5,751 bases of DNA from Lysobacterales bacterium (GTDB lineage: Bacteria > Pseudomonadota > Gammaproteobacteria > Xanthomonadales > Marinicellaceae): NCBI GenBank assembly GCA_027083915.1, contig JALWML010000192.1, forward strand, positions 1 through 5,751, written 5' to 3'. Made by a program: the position numbers and the translations under genes. Positions 1-5,751 of the stretch are shown here, piece after piece. How positions within the stretch are numbered: position 1 is the first letter of the stretch; every line of letters begins with the position of its first letter. The notes under the pieces are model-generated. The model was not told where the DNA came from and did not search any database. It saw only the letters and a list, made by a program, of their open reading frames with translations.

Positions 1-277
1 ATCTTTTCAACTGTATTAAGATCAATCGCATTTATTAAAATTTCAGAATTACCTTGTGCAAACTCATTTATCGCAAGTTTATGTAAACCATTGAAAATTG
101 CCCATGTCATAATTTTATGGTTTTCACTAAATTCTTCTGTCTCTATTTCAGCTTTATCCCATAACTGTGAAAGAGTGGGGAAAAGCCCCCACTATCAGTT
201 AATATTTTTCCATCATTTATCTTTATTATTGATGGCCAAAAACATATAGCTTCATTAAATACTTGTAAGAATTTCAT
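1..277 (-). pseudogene. Unrecognised gene, 5' part, split by a one-base frameshift; runs off left edge
   Basis: Reading leftward from the ATG at 277-275, the frame gives a protein-like start (MKFLQVFNEAICFWPSIIKI...) but hits TAG at 145-143 after 44 residues. The frame one base back is open from 191 to the window edge and also reads like real protein (...PTLSQLWDKAEIETEEF, then ...KIMTWAIFNGLHKLAINEF...). Adding one base in the G5, T4 or C4 run inside 178-190 joins the two halves into one frame of at least 92 codons. The break sits inside a perfect hairpin (174-193). I do not recognise the family. The visible part has no signal peptide or membrane helix and looks like a small soluble helical protein. 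The break may be a true inactivating mutation, a sequencing error in homopolymers, or less likely programmed frameshifting. It lies in the same direction as ovoA, 110 bases downstream. Upstream of the ATG there is only a weak purine stretch (CGAAGA). Confidence 0.55.
174..193. repeat. Perfect 7-bp GC-rich hairpin at the frameshift site
   Basis: AGTGGGG at 174-180 pairs with CCCCACT at 187-193 around a six-base loop (181-186). The structure sits where the reading frame of the left-edge gene changes. Neither side is followed directly by a T-run, so it is not a convincing intrinsic terminator. Read on the minus strand it contains G5, T4 and C4 runs back to back, a typical place for slippage or base-calling errors. 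Confidence 0.6.
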
Positions 278-306
278 TATCTTCGTTCAACTTGTAAATT
301 AAAATA

Positions 307-347
307 CCCTCTGCGCGCCTTTGCGCCTTCTTCGCGCTCTCTGCGTT
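307..347. repeat. Degenerate short tandem repeat of CGC-(A/G)AG units
   Basis: On the minus strand the stretch reads as four imperfect units beginning CGC and rich in AG: CGCAGAGAG, CGCGAAGAAGG, CGCAAAGG and CGCGCAGAGGG. It is far richer in GC than its surroundings and carries no open frame worth calling. From general knowledge, intergenic repeats of the form CGCAGAG/CGCAAAG are scattered through many environmental bacterial genomes; I cannot search to confirm that this one belongs to such a family. It lies between ovoA and the frameshifted left-edge gene. Confidence 0.5.
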
Positions 348-350
348 ACT

Positions 351-367
351 TAAAACAGCGTAGCTGT
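351..367 (-). terminator. Weak candidate terminator downstream of ovoA
   Basis: On the minus strand, ACAGC (367-363) and GCTGT (359-355) form a perfect 5-bp stem with a three-base loop, followed by TTTTA. The hairpin begins about 20 bases after the ovoA stop codon, as expected for a gene end, but the stem is short and the T-run only four bases, so termination would be inefficient. A T7 run right after the stop (387-381) precedes the hairpin rather than following it. Confidence 0.3.
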
Positions 368-387
368 GTGGCGTTAGCCAAAAAAAC

Positions 388-2457
388 TCACTTCTTACGC
401 CATATCGTCATTTGCGCGATAGTCAGCTGATGTTTTCTTCTGGTTTCTCGGATTACAAACGGGACATCGTGTTTTTCTATAAATTCGAAGTCTTCATCCA
501 AGCATTCGTGTAAGCCATCTAATGTGGTGAAGTTTTCGCCGTTGATTTTCTTACCACCGAGCCAGTTTTCTTTTTCGGTGTATTCTTCTAGCCAAGTGTA
601 GGGTGAAGTTAATACCAACAATCCGTTTTGATTTAAACGGTGTATCATGTCTTTAAGGAAAACTTTGGGTTCGTACAACCTATCAATTAAATTACCGGCA
701 AAAATTAAATCATAATCGCTGTATTTATCTTTGAGGTTGCAGGCATCGCCTTGGGTGAATTCTACATTATTGGCTTTGTCACCTAAATCGAGTTGTTCTA
801 ACCTGAACTCTTTTAGTGTTGTCAGTTCTCCTTCGTCATCAATCAGATAGCGCACCTTGCCTTTATCGCGTAGGTTGATGGCATTGAGTATAAAGCGTGT
901 GGAGAAATCCAGCGCATCAACTTTATCAAAATAGCGCGCCAACTCGAAACTACTGCGTCCGACTGCACATCCTATATCGAGTGCTTTGTTGGATTCGCCT
1001 AGTAAGGGTTGAATTTTATCAATACAGGTTTTGGGGAAATTTTTAATGCCAAAATAGTCTTTACCGTAATGAAATTCGAGGTATTGTGATATCAATGAGT
1101 CGGTTTCATACATATTGTATTCGCCATCGACCAGTGAATCAGATTCAATATAACGAAAACCTGCGTGCTGAAAAAAATGACGACGAAAAGCATAACGTGC
1201 TTCACGCAAAACTTCATTTCCAGTCGCTATCCAACTACCGCCCTTGATAAGATTGTGCTTGCCATCAAAGGTAGGTACAGAAAAATCATCATAAGCTGGA
1301 TGCACTTTAAAGCCTTTGAGTCCATCTATGGCGGATTCGCTCCATTGCCACACATTGCCAATCACATCGTAAAAGTCACCTTGCTTGTATTCATCAACTG
1401 GGCAGGCCGATGCTGCCACTTCTAAATTGATGTTAGCACTGTCTCCGTAGACATTTTCATCGTAAATTCGCAAGTATTCAGGCTCAGTTGGCAGGCGTAG
1501 TTTTTTGCCTTTTTTCGCACCTAACCAATTGCAAAAGGCTTTGGCTTCTAAATAATTAACATCAACAGGCCAACTCCAAGGCATGTCTATTTCTTGGGTC
1601 ATAGCGCGGTATTTAAAGCCATTATCGGTCTTTACCCAAAATGTAGGGTATTTAGCTTGTTTAAAATCCAACCAATCCCAGCCTTCTTTTGTCCACCATT
1701 TTTCTACAGAATAACCATCATCTTCAACAAAAGCTAAAAACTCTTTATTACTGACCAAATACTTACTGGCTTTAAAAGCTGCTACATCGGTTATTTTCAA
1801 ACCGTATTCATTATCCCACCCATACGTTTCTGATGGTTCTGATTTGCCTTGTTTAACGGTTCCATCTTCAATTGCTAAGAGTTTATTTTCTACGACTTCA
1901 TTGTCATCGTCATAAATTGCCCAATCTTCATGTGGTTTGACGTAATCCAATGGCAGTTGGCGAATTAAAACAGAAGAAGTTTCTAGGTGAATGCGTTCAT
2001 GTTCGATACCCATTAATATTATCCAAAATGGATCTTGCCACTTGATTGGAAGAGCTAAGGGCAATTCATCAATTAAACCATCAACCATTTCTCGAACCTT
2101 ATTGCGGTAATCTTGCACCTCTGCAACCGTTGGCCATTCGTAGTTGTTTTCATCAAGGTCATCCCATGACATTTCATCCACGCCAATAGCCAGCATCGCT
2201 TCCATGCGTGAACAAACACGATCCGAAATAACCTTAGCTACGCGAAGCTTGTTGACAAAGAATGTTGCGGTATGACCAAAATAAAAAATTAACGGGTGTC
2301 GTAATCTATCGGCACGTTCAAAATAACCTTTGTCATCGGCTATAACTTCAAACAGTTTTTCGTAAATATCGAAAGTTTCGTTGAAATAAGCTTTAATTTC
2401 TTCACGTTTTTCTTCAGGGTCGCCAGTATTGATAATTGGTGTACGAGATAGTTCCAT
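388..2457 (-). CDS. ovoA: OvoA: 5-histidylcysteine sulfoxide synthase / thiohistidine N-methyltransferase
   Basis: Cytoplasmic non-heme iron enzyme for the first step of ovothiol A synthesis: it joins cysteine sulfur to the histidine imidazole using O2, giving 5-histidylcysteine sulfoxide. After a lyase (OvoB) releases 5-thiohistidine, its C-terminal domain N-methylates it with SAM. Numbered from the ATG at 2457 (689 residues), the order is: DinB-like N-domain (about 10-165) with FGH (H62) and HERIHLE (H153, H157), the three expected iron ligands; formylglycine-generating-enzyme-like sulfatase domain (about 225-440) with LRLPTEPEY 320-328, IGNVWQW 366-372, GGSW 406-409 and HAGFR 431-435; class I methyltransferase (about 455-689) with glycine motif DIGCAVGR 494-501, acidic DALDFS 514-519 and GDACNL 570-575. 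Length and all three domains are typical of full-length OvoA; the methyltransferase distinguishes it from EgtB. An upstream in-frame ATG (2490, 700 residues) lies within a promoter -10 box, so 2457 is preferred. No ovoB is present in the window. Confidence 0.93.
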   Translation of the reverse strand: MELSRTPIINTGDPEEKREEIKAYFNETFDIYEKLFEVIADDKGYFERADRLRHPLIFYFGHTATFFVNKLRVAKVISDRVCSRMEAMLAIGVDEMSWDDLDENNYEWPTVAEVQDYRNKVREMVDGLIDELPLALPIKWQDPFWIILMGIEHERIHLETSSVLIRQLPLDYVKPHEDWAIYDDDNEVVENKLLAIEDGTVKQGKSEPSETYGWDNEYGLKITDVAAFKASKYLVSNKEFLAFVEDDGYSVEKWWTKEGWDWLDFKQAKYPTFWVKTDNGFKYRAMTQEIDMPWSWPVDVNYLEAKAFCNWLGAKKGKKLRLPTEPEYLRIYDENVYGDSANINLEVAASACPVDEYKQGDFYDVIGNVWQWSESAIDGLKGFKVHPAYDDFSVPTFDGKHNLIKGGSWIATGNEVLREARYAFRRHFFQHAGFRYIESDSLVDGEYNMYETDSLISQYLEFHYGKDYFGIKNFPKTCIDKIQPLLGESNKALDIGCAVGRSSFELARYFDKVDALDFSTRFILNAINLRDKGKVRYLIDDEGELTTLKEFRLEQLDLGDKANNVEFTQGDACNLKDKYSDYDLIFAGNLIDRLYEPKVFLKDMIHRLNQNGLLVLTSPYTWLEEYTEKENWLGGKKINGENFTTLDGLHECLDEDFEFIEKHDVPFVIRETRRKHQLTIAQMTIWRKK

Positions 2458-2488
2458 AGTGACATTTTCTATTAAAAATAACTTGACC

Positions 2489-2516
2489 ATTATACACGCA
2501 AAATACTTTCACTCAA
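2489..2516 (-). promoter_or_regulatory. Sigma70-type promoter of ovoA
   Basis: On the minus strand, TTGAGT (2516-2511) and a perfect TATAAT (2494-2489) are separated by 16 bases. Transcription would begin near 2482, giving a leader of about 25 bases before the ATG at 2457. The upstream ATG at 2490 shares its first two bases with this -10 box and so could not be on the transcript. The leader shows no strong Shine-Dalgarno sequence. Confidence 0.6.
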
Positions 2517-2529
2517 ATGCACTTTATTT

Positions 2530-2558
2530 TTGTCTGTGTTAAGATGCAACGCTATTAA
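2530..2558 (+). promoter_or_regulatory. Candidate promoter for the amidohydrolase-yheS operon
   Basis: TTGTCT (2530-2535) and TATTAA (2553-2558) each match the sigma70 consensus at four of six positions and are spaced by the ideal 17 bases. The expected start near 2565 leaves a leader of about ten bases before the GTG at 2575. An alternative extended -10 box, TGTTAAGAT at 2537-2545, has no good -35 partner. The site diverges from the ovoA promoter, with about 13 bases between the two -35 boxes. Confidence 0.35.
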
Positions 2559-2574
2559 ACATTGACAAGATTAC

Positions 2575-3345
2575 GTGCAAAAAGATTACCTATTTCATCA
2601 CCGAAATTCACCAATTTTATTTTCTATTCCTCATGATGGTAATATTATTCCTGATGATGTGGCAAAAAATATGCATAAATTTGCGTTAAGTTCTCCTGAT
2701 CGAGATTTTTTTGTCTCGCAGTTATTTAGTTTTGCCAAAGATTTCGACATTAGTTTACTCAAAACAAATATTTCACGTTATGTCATCGACATGAACCGAC
2801 CTGCAGACAACAAGCCCTTATATCCAGGGCAATCGGGAACTGAATTGTGTCCAACGACTAGTTTTGAAGATGAAGAATTATACAAATCTAAACCTGACCA
2901 AGCAGAAATACAAAGACGTATCGAACAATACTGGCAACCTTACCACCAAATTATTCAGGACAAACTAGAAACAATAAAACAACAACACGGTTTTGCCATT
3001 CTAGTTGATTGCCACAGCATTAAATCACAGGTCCCACGTTTTTTTGATGGCCAATTACCTGATATTAATATTGGCACCAACAGTGGCATCAGTTGTGCAG
3101 GGGAAATTGCCGAGAAATTTGAATCTGTTTTAAAAGCACAAAGCAAGTATTCTTATGTAGTTAATGGTCGATTCAAAGGGGGTTATATTACCCGCCATTA
3201 TGGCAAGCCTGAAGAAGGTATTCACGCTATTCAAATTGAATTATCACAAATCAATTACATGGATGAAAACACCAACCGCTACGATGTAGCGAAAGCCGAA
3301 CAACTCAAAACAGTATTAATACGTGCGGTCAATGCCTTATGTTAA
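2575..3345 (+). CDS. N-formylglutamate amidohydrolase family protein (HutG-like)
   Basis: Probable cytoplasmic metal-dependent amidohydrolase of the N-formylglutamate amidohydrolase family, whose classic member (HutG) hydrolyses N-formyl-L-glutamate to glutamate and formate at the end of one histidine degradation route. The 256 residues are close to the usual family size. Visible family motifs: SIPHDG 18-23 near the N-terminus, SRYVIDMNRP 67-76, VDCHS 144-148, DINIGTNSG 163-171, GGYITRHYG 202-210 and IQIELSQ 219-225; the conserved His, Asp and Glu in these are the likely metal and catalytic residues. The GTG start is well supported: TGA at 2563-2565 closes the frame just upstream, and no other usual start precedes the SIPHDG motif. 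Shine-Dalgarno pairing is poor. The gene overlaps yheS by seven bases and diverges from ovoA. No other hut gene is present, so the true substrate may be another N-acyl amino acid; I leave the symbol blank. Confidence 0.85.
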   Translation: MQKDYLFHHRNSPILFSIPHDGNIIPDDVAKNMHKFALSSPDRDFFVSQLFSFAKDFDISLLKTNISRYVIDMNRPADNKPLYPGQSGTELCPTTSFEDEELYKSKPDQAEIQRRIEQYWQPYHQIIQDKLETIKQQHGFAILVDCHSIKSQVPRFFDGQLPDINIGTNSGISCAGEIAEKFESVLKAQSKYSYVVNGRFKGGYITRHYGKPEEGIHAIQIELSQINYMDENTNRYDVAKAEQLKTVLIRAVNALC

Positions 3346-5222
3346 AGTTTACAGGCATGTCTTTGCGACGAGGAAAGAAAGAATTATTCAAAGATGTTAG
3401 CTTAACAATTAACCCAAAAGTCAAAGTGGGTATCACCGGTGCCAACGGTACGGGTAAAACCAGTTTATTTAAATTAATTTTGGGTGAATTGCATGCTGAT
3501 AATGGTGATTTTTATGTTTCCAACAAGCTCATCATGGCACATGTTGCACAAGAAATCGCTAATTCCGAAGAATCAGCCATCGATTATGTTATAAATGGTG
3601 ATGCCGAATTTCGTCAATTAGAAAAAGCCATCGCTGATGCAGAAAAGAATAATGATGCAGTAAAACTAGCTACTCTTTACGATGATATGCAACAAATTGA
3701 TGGTTATACTGCCACAGCTAGGGCTGCCAAATTACTCAATGGCTTAGGGTTTACCACCGCTCAAGAACAGAATCCTGTTAATTCATTTTCGGGTGGTTGG
3801 CGTATGCGCTTAAACTTGGCTCAAGCCTTAATGTGCCGTTCAGATATTTTATTGCTTGATGAACCAACCAACCACTTAGACTTGGAAGCCATTATTTGGC
3901 TTGAATCTTGGTTGAAAAAGTATCAGGGTATTGTCTTGTTAATATCACATGATAGAGATTTCCTTAATGCAGTGTGTAATCAAATCATTAATATAGAGCA
4001 CAATGTATTAACGCAATACACCGGCAATTATGACAGTTTTGAAAAGATAAGAGCAGAAAAGCTCGCTCAACAACAATCACAGTTTGAATCACAGCAGCGT
4101 CAAATCTCTCATATGAATAAATATATTGAGCGCTTTCGCTACCAAGCCACCAAAGCCAAACAAGCACAATCACGAATCAAAGCATTGGAACGTATGGAAT
4201 TGATTGGTGCAGCACAATTGGATTCACCCTTTAATTTCAATTTTAAAATCGAAGGTTTTATTCCACAACAACTTGTCAAGATTGATAAAGCCTCTGCTGG
4301 TTATGGCGATATCACGATTTTAGACAATATTTCAACCATGGTTGAAAAAGGCGACAAAATTGGCTTGCTTGGATTTAATGGCGCTGGCAAATCAACACTA
4401 ATCAAACTCATCGCCCAAGAATTACAACCTCAAAGTGGCGAGATTACCCATGCAAAAGAATTAAAAATTGGTTATTTTGCTCAACATCAAATTGAACAAT
4501 TGCATCTAGATCATTCTCCAATTGAGCATTTGAAAATGCTTGACAAGGAAATCTCAGAACAACAGGCTCGCAATTATTTAGGTGGGTTTGATTTTCACAA
4601 CGACATGGCTAAAGAAACGATATCTAATTTTTCGGGTGGTGAAAAAGCACGCTTGGTTCTTGCCTTAGTTGTCTACGAAAAACCAAACTTATTATTGCTT
4701 GATGAACCAACCAATCATTTAGACATCAAAATGCGCCACGCAATTGCCGTTGCCTTACAAAGTTTTGAAGGCGCTATGATTTTGGTATCTCATGACAGAC
4801 ATCTACTTTCAACAGTAACAGATAAGCTATTGCTGGTTGCCGAGGGCAAAGTTACTGACTTTGAAGGCAACTTAACAGACTATTATCATTGGGCAAATGA
4901 AACACGCAAGAGTCGAATGGAATCTTCTGCTTCGAGTTCTAAATCACAAAGTAACAGCAAAAAACAACAGCGTCAAAATACTGCCTTAATCCGTCAACAA
5001 CAAAAGCCTCTTAGACAGAAGATAAGAACCATCGAAAAAGAACTAGCAAAACTTGAAAAACAAAGTGTAAAATTTAATACTTTCTTGCACAGTGAATCGG
5101 CTTATTCCCCAGAAAATAGTGATAAATTAACACAAGTGAATATAGACCTTTCAAAACTAAGCAAACAAATGCAGCAGCTAGAAAATGAATGGTTAGAGGC
5201 TTCTGAACTACTCGAATCATAG
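3339..5222 (+). CDS. yheS: ABC-F family ribosome-associated ATPase, YheS type
   Basis: Soluble ABC-F protein with two fused ATPase cassettes and no membrane segments; family members bind the ribosomal E site and help translation of difficult sequences. Cassette 1: Walker A GANGTGKT 34-41, signature FSGGWRMRL 150-158, Walker B with LLLDEPTNHLD 171-181, switch SHDRDF 203-208. Inter-cassette linker, the P-site tRNA interaction region, about 235-300, basic and helical (YIERFRYQATKAKQAQSRIK 262-281). Cassette 2: Walker A GFNGAGKS 345-352, signature FSGGEKARL 431-439, Walker B LLLLDEPTNHLD 451-462, switch SHDRH 484-488. The tail has a Ser/Gln/Lys-rich spacer (about 529-547) and a predicted coiled coil (about 550-625). 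The start (MLKFTGMSLRRG), linker and 627-residue length fit E. coli YheS (about 637) better than Uup or EttA, judged from memory. All ATPase motifs are intact. The ATG overlaps the end of the amidohydrolase gene (ATGTTAA), implying translational coupling; no clear Shine-Dalgarno is seen. Confidence 0.92.
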   Translation: MLKFTGMSLRRGKKELFKDVSLTINPKVKVGITGANGTGKTSLFKLILGELHADNGDFYVSNKLIMAHVAQEIANSEESAIDYVINGDAEFRQLEKAIADAEKNNDAVKLATLYDDMQQIDGYTATARAAKLLNGLGFTTAQEQNPVNSFSGGWRMRLNLAQALMCRSDILLLDEPTNHLDLEAIIWLESWLKKYQGIVLLISHDRDFLNAVCNQIINIEHNVLTQYTGNYDSFEKIRAEKLAQQQSQFESQQRQISHMNKYIERFRYQATKAKQAQSRIKALERMELIGAAQLDSPFNFNFKIEGFIPQQLVKIDKASAGYGDITILDNISTMVEKGDKIGLLGFNGAGKSTLIKLIAQELQPQSGEITHAKELKIGYFAQHQIEQLHLDHSPIEHLKMLDKEISEQQARNYLGGFDFHNDMAKETISNFSGGEKARLVLALVVYEKPNLLLLDEPTNHLDIKMRHAIAVALQSFEGAMILVSHDRHLLSTVTDKLLLVAEGKVTDFEGNLTDYYHWANETRKSRMESSASSSKSQSNSKKQQRQNTALIRQQQKPLRQKIRTIEKELAKLEKQSVKFNTFLHSESAYSPENSDKLTQVNIDLSKLSKQMQQLENEWLEASELLES

Positions 5223-5241
5223 ATTTTTTCAAATGTAAATT

Positions 5242-5271
5242 ATTGTCAACAAAAAAACCTAGATAGACAAT
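5242..5271. repeat. Inverted repeat ATTGTC / GACAAT spanning a candidate promoter
   Basis: ATTGTC (5242-5247) and GACAAT (5266-5271) are exact reverse complements with an 18-base spacer that includes an A7 run. The arms nearly coincide with the -35 and -10 hexamers of a candidate promoter. It could be a regulator-binding site or a chance outcome of the promoter hexamers themselves. It is too loose, and lacks a T-run, for a terminator. Confidence 0.3.
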
Positions 5272-5293
5272 CTTGTGGGTCGTGTGCTACTAT
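5243..5293 (+). promoter_or_regulatory. Candidate promoter region for the right-edge gene pair
   Basis: Two overlapping possibilities. First, TTGTCA (5243-5248, five of six matches) and GACAAT (5266-5271, four of six) with an ideal 17-base spacer, start near 5278. Second, TAGACA (5264-5269, five of six) and TACTAT (5288-5293) preceded by TGC as an extended -10, 18-base spacer, start near 5300, which would make a leaderless message. No intrinsic terminator is visible between yheS (stop at 5220-5222) and this region, so read-through from yheS is also possible. Confidence 0.35.
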
Positions 5294-5299
5294 GCACAA

Positions 5300-5719
5300 A
5301 TGGGAGAGAAAATTTATATAGATCCCGCTTTTTTGCGGAAATCAAACTATTCATACGTAAATTATGATGATACTGAACTTGATTCAGTGTTGTGCTTTGC
5401 TTTGGCGAGAAATAACAATGACTTAATTCTTCATCAACAAAGAATTGAACACAATGTAAAGTCATCTACTAACAATGTTTTGTTTACATCAATTGTTGAT
5501 TTATTTATTACACTAGGTGAAAAAGGGAGTGAATACAAAAGTCGAATTTTGGATAAATACAGAAAACAACTGACAAGTCATCAAGCCCTTTTATTGACTA
5601 AATCACTCGTTAAAAAGATTGAGAGAACTGATGTTATCCCAGAATTAAATCAATCTCTACTCAGCTTTGGTTTGATTGGAAAAATATTAACAGAGCAAAT
5701 AATTGATAAAATTGAATGA
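5300..5719 (+). CDS. Hypothetical protein, 139 residues, soluble and probably helical
   Basis: I do not recognise this protein. From the ATG at 5300 it has 139 residues, no signal peptide, no membrane helix, no Cys/His metal cluster and no nucleotide-binding loop. After a polar, tyrosine-rich start (MGEKIYIDPAFLRKSNYSYVNYDD) the rest looks like amphipathic helices, for example LFTSIVDLFITLGEKGSEYK followed by a basic stretch RILDKYRKQL. The frame stays open upstream to TTG (5273) and GTG (5282). ATG is preferred because both candidate promoters would exclude or nearly exclude the earlier codons, but no start has a clear Shine-Dalgarno. By eye it is more AT- and Asn-rich than ovoA. Its TGA overlaps the ATG of the next gene, so the two are probably translated together. 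Protein-like composition and the ATGA junction support a real gene; function is unknown. Confidence 0.7.
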   Translation: MGEKIYIDPAFLRKSNYSYVNYDDTELDSVLCFALARNNNDLILHQQRIEHNVKSSTNNVLFTSIVDLFITLGEKGSEYKSRILDKYRKQLTSHQALLLTKSLVKKIERTDVIPELNQSLLSFGLIGKILTEQIIDKIE

Positions 5720-5751
5720 ATACTCAGCAAAAGACCAAATTACAAATAGAT
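5716..5751 (+). CDS. Start of an unknown gene, cut by the right edge
   Basis: ATG at 5716-5718 overlaps the TGA of the preceding gene in an ATGA junction. Twelve codons are visible (MNTQQKTKLQID) without a stop before the window ends. The junction is the classic arrangement for translational re-initiation in operons, which supports this as a real start. Nothing can be said about function from so few residues. Confidence 0.5.
   Translation, partial: MNTQQKTKLQID

Noticed and set aside
174..193. Hairpin as an intrinsic terminator
   Set aside because: Neither strand has a T-run directly after the stem, and it lies within apparent coding sequence.
1..249. Plus-strand open frame from the left edge to TAG at 247-249
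   Set aside because: It is rich in Ser, Leu, Ile, Phe and Cys with no domain-like pattern, as expected for the antisense of the minus-strand gene; the minus frames read much more like protein.
307..347. CRISPR-like array
   Set aside because: Units are about 8-11 bases, degenerate and contiguous, with no spacers and no cas genes.
369..402. TGGCGT / ACGCCA inverted repeat across the ovoA stop codon
   Set aside because: The six-base arms enclose a 22-base loop and part of one arm is coding; it is probably chance.
1165..1425. 86-codon plus-strand frame inside ovoA
   Set aside because: It is wholly antisense to the FGE-like domain of a clearly functional gene, with no recognisable motifs.
2955..3146. 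63-codon minus-strand frame inside the amidohydrolase gene
   Set aside because: It is antisense to conserved family motifs and has Cys- and Ser-rich composition typical of a shadow frame.
3988..4173. 61-codon minus-strand frame inside yheS
   Set aside because: It is antisense to the YheS linker; the composition is not protein-like and there is no supporting start context.
5259..5465. 68-codon minus-strand frame overlapping the promoter and start of the hypothetical gene
   Set aside because: It is antisense to a longer, better-composed frame that has an ATGA junction with its neighbour.

Overview
The window looks like a chromosomal segment of a fairly AT-rich gammaproteobacterium. The best evidence is a full-length ABC-F ATPase that aligns end to end, from memory, with the gammaproteobacterial YheS branch, together with an OvoA-type ovothiol synthase. 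The genus cannot be fixed from sequence alone. There is no phage, transposase, CRISPR, tRNA or rRNA signal.

Layout from left to right: (1) Positions 1-277, minus strand: the first part of an unrecognised gene that runs off the left edge and is split by a one-base frameshift inside a GC-rich hairpin at 174-193. (2) Positions 278-387: a non-coding gap holding a degenerate CGC/AGAG-type short repeat (307-347) and a weak hairpin plus T-run that may end ovoA transcription. (3) Positions 388-2457, minus: ovoA, a three-domain 5-histidylcysteine sulfoxide synthase / thiohistidine N-methyltransferase. A good sigma70-type promoter lies over the most upstream ATG (2490), so the ATG at 2457 is the more likely start. 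(4) Positions 2458-2574: divergent control region. (5) Positions 2575-3345, plus: an N-formylglutamate amidohydrolase family protein with a GTG start. (6) Positions 3339-5222, plus: yheS, overlapping the previous gene by 7 bases. (7) Positions 5223-5299: short intergenic region with candidate promoter elements and an inverted repeat. (8) Positions 5300-5719, plus: an unrecognised 139-residue soluble, probably helical protein whose stop overlaps the ATG of a further gene (5716 onward) cut by the right edge.

How the genes fit together: ovoA makes the sulfur-bearing intermediate of the antioxidant ovothiol from histidine and cysteine. The divergent amidohydrolase belongs to a family whose best-known member completes histidine degradation, so both sides of the divergent region touch histidine-related chemistry, but no other hut gene and no ovoB lyase is visible. 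The amidohydrolase and yheS are probably co-transcribed. The two genes at the right edge look like a separate translationally coupled unit of unknown role. No clearly new system can be demonstrated here; the best leads are the right-edge coupled pair, the frameshifted left-edge gene, and the histidine-linked divergent pair.
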